Shown here piece by piece: positions 4,137-6,164 of a DNA stretch of 6,164 nucleotides. This DNA comes from a bacterium (lineage in GTDB: Bacteria; UBA9089; JASEGY01), in NCBI GenBank assembly GCA_030019105.1, contig JASEGY010000140.1, positions 2,002 through 8,165 on the forward strand, given 5' to 3'. The notes below the pieces were generated by a model, which ran no database searches, was not told where the DNA came from, and was given only the letters and a program-made list of their open reading frames with translations. Within the stretch, counting starts at the first letter, position 1; each line of letters starts with the position of its first letter. A program made the position numbers and the translations under genes.

Positions 4137-5881
4137 GTTATCGTTTAGAAAATCCTGTTATTGTTCAGTCTGACAAAACTATTCTCTTAGAAGTAGATAA
4201 TCCACTCTATGAAGAAGCTAGAGATGAACTGCTCAGGTTTGCTGAATTAGAGAAATCCCCGGAACATATTCATACCTATAAAATATCTCCTCTCTCGTTG
4301 TGGAATGCCGCGGCTGCCGGCCTGACGGCCCCTCATATCTTAAATGCCTTAGAAAGATTCAGCAAATTTGACCTGCCGGAAAATGTTAAAAAAGATACCG
4401 TTGATTACATTGCCCGGTATGGAAGGCTAAAACTGATCAAGAGGGGGAAAGATACCTTTCTTTACTCCAAGGATGAATATCTTATTACTGAAATCTGGCA
4501 TAATAAGTCAACCAAACCATATTTGGTCAAAAAAGTTGACTCCTTTACTATTAAAATCCATCCCTTAATGAGGGGGCATATAAAACAAGCCCTGATAAAA
4601 ATCGGCTTCCCTGTGGAGGATTTGGCCGGATACGCTCCCGGAAAATATCTTGACATTTCCCTCCGCAGGATAACTAAGTCAGGACACCCCTTTAATCTCA
4701 GGCACTATCAGGCAGAGGCGGTAGAGAGTTTCCACGCCAGGGGGGCTTTGAGAGGAGGAAGCGGTGTTATTGTTCTTCCTTGTGGCGCAGGGAAAACAAT
4801 GGTTGGGTTAGGAGCAATAGAGCAATTAAAGTGTGAGACCCTTATTTTAGTTACTAATATTATTGCCCTTCGCCAGTGGATAGAGGAACTCAAAGATAAA
4901 ACCAATCTCAGCCCGGATATGATCGGTGAATACAGTGGCGAGGTGAAAGAGATCAGGCCTGTGACCCTGGCCACCTATCAAATCCTGACCTACCGCAGAG
5001 CCAAAGAGGAAGATTTCCCTCATTTTCCCCTTGTTAATCAACATAATTGGGGATTGATCATTTATGATGAGGTACACTTGCTGCCTGCCCCTCTCTTTCG
5101 GCTAACAGCCGAAATCCAGGCCAGGAGAAGGCTTGGCCTGACGGCTACTCTGGTCAGAGAAGATGGTTTGGAACACGATGTTTTTTCCTTGATTGGTCCC
5201 AAGAAATACGATGTGCCCTGGAAGGAGTTAGAGAGGGAAGGGTGGATTGCCACTGCCTTCTGTTTTGAGATAAGGATCAGTCTGGATGAAGGACAGCAAT
5301 TGTCATACTCCGTGGCGGAAGATAGAGAAAAATTCAGGATATCTTCGGAGAATCCGGCTAAGATACCACTTGTTGAGGCATTAATTAAGAGACATGAAGG
5401 GGAATCAATCTTAGTTATCGGCCAATATCTAAAGCAGCTCAAGTTACTTTCCAGGATACTGGAGGCCCCGCTGATAACCGGCCGGGTCTCGAATCTGGAA
5501 CGGGCCAGACTTTTTCAGGGGTTCAGGGAGGGAAGGATAGAGGTCCTGGTGGTTTCAAAGGTGGCTAATTTCGCGGTTGATCTTCCTCAAGCCTCGGTAG
5601 CGATTCAGGTTTCCGGCACCTTTGGCTCAAGACAAGAAGAGGCCCAAAGATTAGGCCGGATATTAAGACCCAAAGGAGAGGGGACAATAGCCCATTTTTA
5701 CTCCTTAGTCACCCGGGACACAAAGGAACAGCACTTTGCCTCCAATCGACAACTTTTCTTAACCGAGCAGGGTTACAGGTATGCCATCCTCGATGGAGAA
5801 GACCTTTTGTCCGGTGAAAGAGTGGCCAGGGTGGTTAGCTTGAGTGACTATGTCAGACGCAAAAAGGCCGGCTATAAGTAA
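4133..5881 (+). CDS. XPB/ERCC3-family DNA helicase (superfamily 2)
   Basis: A 582-residue ATP-dependent DNA helicase or translocase of the XPB/Rad25 group. Residues 1-~180 match the XPB-type N-terminal region. The first motor domain holds the Walker A motif PCGAGKT (216-222), motif Ia around LVTNIIALRQW (239-249), LATYQIL (279-285), the DEVH box (312-315) and GLTATL (335-340). It is followed directly by R342-E343-D344, the RED motif characteristic of XPB. The second motor domain has ILVIGQY (426-432), LITGRVS (447-453), VVSKVANFAVDLP (473-485) and motif VI QRLGRILRPK (505-514) with the arginine finger. All catalytic residues are present and the length is typical for bacterial or archaeal XPB. 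Eukaryotic XPB opens DNA in TFIIH and archaeal XPB works with the nuclease Bax1; neither partner is visible. No nuclease domain is fused. It overlaps the preceding membrane gene and shares its promoter. Confidence 0.95.
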   Translation: MSYRLENPVIVQSDKTILLEVDNPLYEEARDELLRFAELEKSPEHIHTYKISPLSLWNAAAAGLTAPHILNALERFSKFDLPENVKKDTVDYIARYGRLKLIKRGKDTFLYSKDEYLITEIWHNKSTKPYLVKKVDSFTIKIHPLMRGHIKQALIKIGFPVEDLAGYAPGKYLDISLRRITKSGHPFNLRHYQAEAVESFHARGALRGGSGVIVLPCGAGKTMVGLGAIEQLKCETLILVTNIIALRQWIEELKDKTNLSPDMIGEYSGEVKEIRPVTLATYQILTYRRAKEEDFPHFPLVNQHNWGLIIYDEVHLLPAPLFRLTAEIQARRRLGLTATLVREDGLEHDVFSLIGPKKYDVPWKELEREGWIATAFCFEIRISLDEGQQLSYSVAEDREKFRISSENPAKIPLVEALIKRHEGESILVIGQYLKQLKLLSRILEAPLITGRVSNLERARLFQGFREGRIEVLVVSKVANFAVDLPQASVAIQVSGTFGSRQEEAQRLGRILRPKGEGTIAHFYSLVTRDTKEQHFASNRQLFLTEQGYRYAILDGEDLLSGERVARVVSLSDYVRRKKAGYK

Positions 5882-5904
5882 ACTTTTAACGTAACTCAGG
5901 TTGT

Positions 5905-5943
5905 CAGGTTCAAAGGTTCACGGTTCACGGTTAGTCGCTTGCG
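5905..5943. repeat. GGTTCAA-type repeat, copy 2 (short)
   Basis: CAGGTTCAAAGG, then GGTTCAC units (5907-5932) followed by AGTCGCTTGCG (5933-5943). This parallels the left arm and loop of the element at 3225-3353 (GGTTCAA units, then GGTCGCCTTGCG). The right arm is missing, so this copy is partial. It begins 24 bases after the helicase stop codon. Confidence 0.65.
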
Positions 5944-5983
5944 TTCCTGGTATGGTATGTTTTCCGAGTCAATTATAGCTTTT

Positions 5984-6112
5984 AAGATAATGTTTTTGGG
6001 GTAAGCGAACTCAAGACAGGCTGTTCAACTTTTGGAGTTAATCCTTTAGGATTTCATTAGTTATGAAAGGCTAAAGCCTGAACTCCAAAGGATAGCCAAC
6101 CCCAAAATCTTT
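5984..6112. repeat. Branched palindromic element, copy 2 (MITE-like)
   Basis: Same orientation and architecture as the element at 3065-3205: TTTTGGGGT (5994-6002) pairs with ACCCCAAAA (6099-6107) around the same inner stem and two hairpins. Bases 6029-6112 are identical to 3117-3200 (84 bp). The left half differs mainly by a ~10-bp shorter segment (AAGACAGGCTGTTCAA in place of AAGATAGGCTATAGGCTATGTAG-like sequence). It is the only sizeable structure downstream of the helicase and could serve as a transcription end. Confidence 0.87.
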
Positions 6113-6137
6113 CGACCTGTGCAATCGACTTTTTTTA

Positions 6138-6164
6138 ACGCAGAGACCGCAGAGATTACGCAGA
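6138..6164. repeat. ACGCAGAG-type short repeat, cut by the window edge
   Basis: The last bases read ACGCAGAGACCGCAGAG followed by ATTACGCAGA: three degenerate units of CGCAGAG in tandem after a T-run (6130-6135). Similar CGCAGAG tandem tracts occur as dispersed intergenic repeats in environmental bacteria. The true extent cannot be seen. The stretch 5882-6164 holds only this and the two repeats before it; I see no gene there. Confidence 0.6.

Noticed and set aside
5062..5442. 126-residue open frame on the - strand opposite the helicase
   Set aside because: It lies antisense to conserved helicase motifs (DEVH, GLTATL); no recognisable domain and best explained as a shadow frame.
3065..6112. 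CRISPR array or phage attachment sites suggested by repeated palindromes
   Set aside because: The repeats are not regularly spaced with unique spacers, there are no cas genes, and no integrase or tRNA gene is present; the pattern fits dispersed palindromic repeats.

Overview
The window comes from a bacterial chromosome of moderate GC content, estimated by eye. The sequence does not fix the phylum. A lipobox-bearing TlpA-like lipoprotein, a PabB of the 'ERND' type, a bacterial XPB helicase, small toxin-antitoxin-type genes and several kinds of intergenic palindromic repeat together suggest an uncultivated, repeat-rich environmental bacterium. That is inference only.

Left part (1-2200, all + strand): the C-terminal remnant of a DUF4258-type protein with in-frame stops just upstream; a YgiT-type zinc-finger protein; a DUF433 antitoxin-like protein; and component I of aminodeoxychorismate synthase (pabB). 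The first pair overlaps by 17 bp and DUF433/pabB by 4 bp (ATGA). The biosynthetic gene therefore sits translationally coupled behind toxin-antitoxin-type debris. Its first ~20 codons are not PabB-like and include a short palindrome.

Middle (2201-3554): a 93-nt palindromic repeat lies between the convergent pabB and a minus-strand TlpA/ResA-like thioredoxin lipoprotein gene. About 535 bp without a gene follow. They hold a ~140-bp branched palindromic element (copy 1), an inverted repeat built around GGTTCAA heptamers, a strong sigma70-type promoter (TTGACA, 17 bp, TAAACT) and a perfect 16+16 bp inverted repeat that would lie at the very 5' end of the transcript.

Right part (3555-5881, + strand): a two-gene operon with a 4-bp overlap. 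The first gene encodes a small protein that looks like a PH/GRAM-type domain split by two membrane segments, with a charged helical tail. The second encodes a full XPB/ERCC3-family superfamily 2 helicase with Walker A, DEVH, GLTATL, RED and QRLGRILR motifs. The remainder (5882-6164) repeats the upstream flank: a GGTTCAA-type repeat, copy 2 of the branched palindrome (84 bp identical to copy 1), then an ACGCAGAG-type repeat running off the end.

The most interesting feature is this membrane PH-like protein plus XPB helicase operon, with its own promoter and both sides bracketed by the same two repeat families. No defence or repair role is proven by sequence alone.
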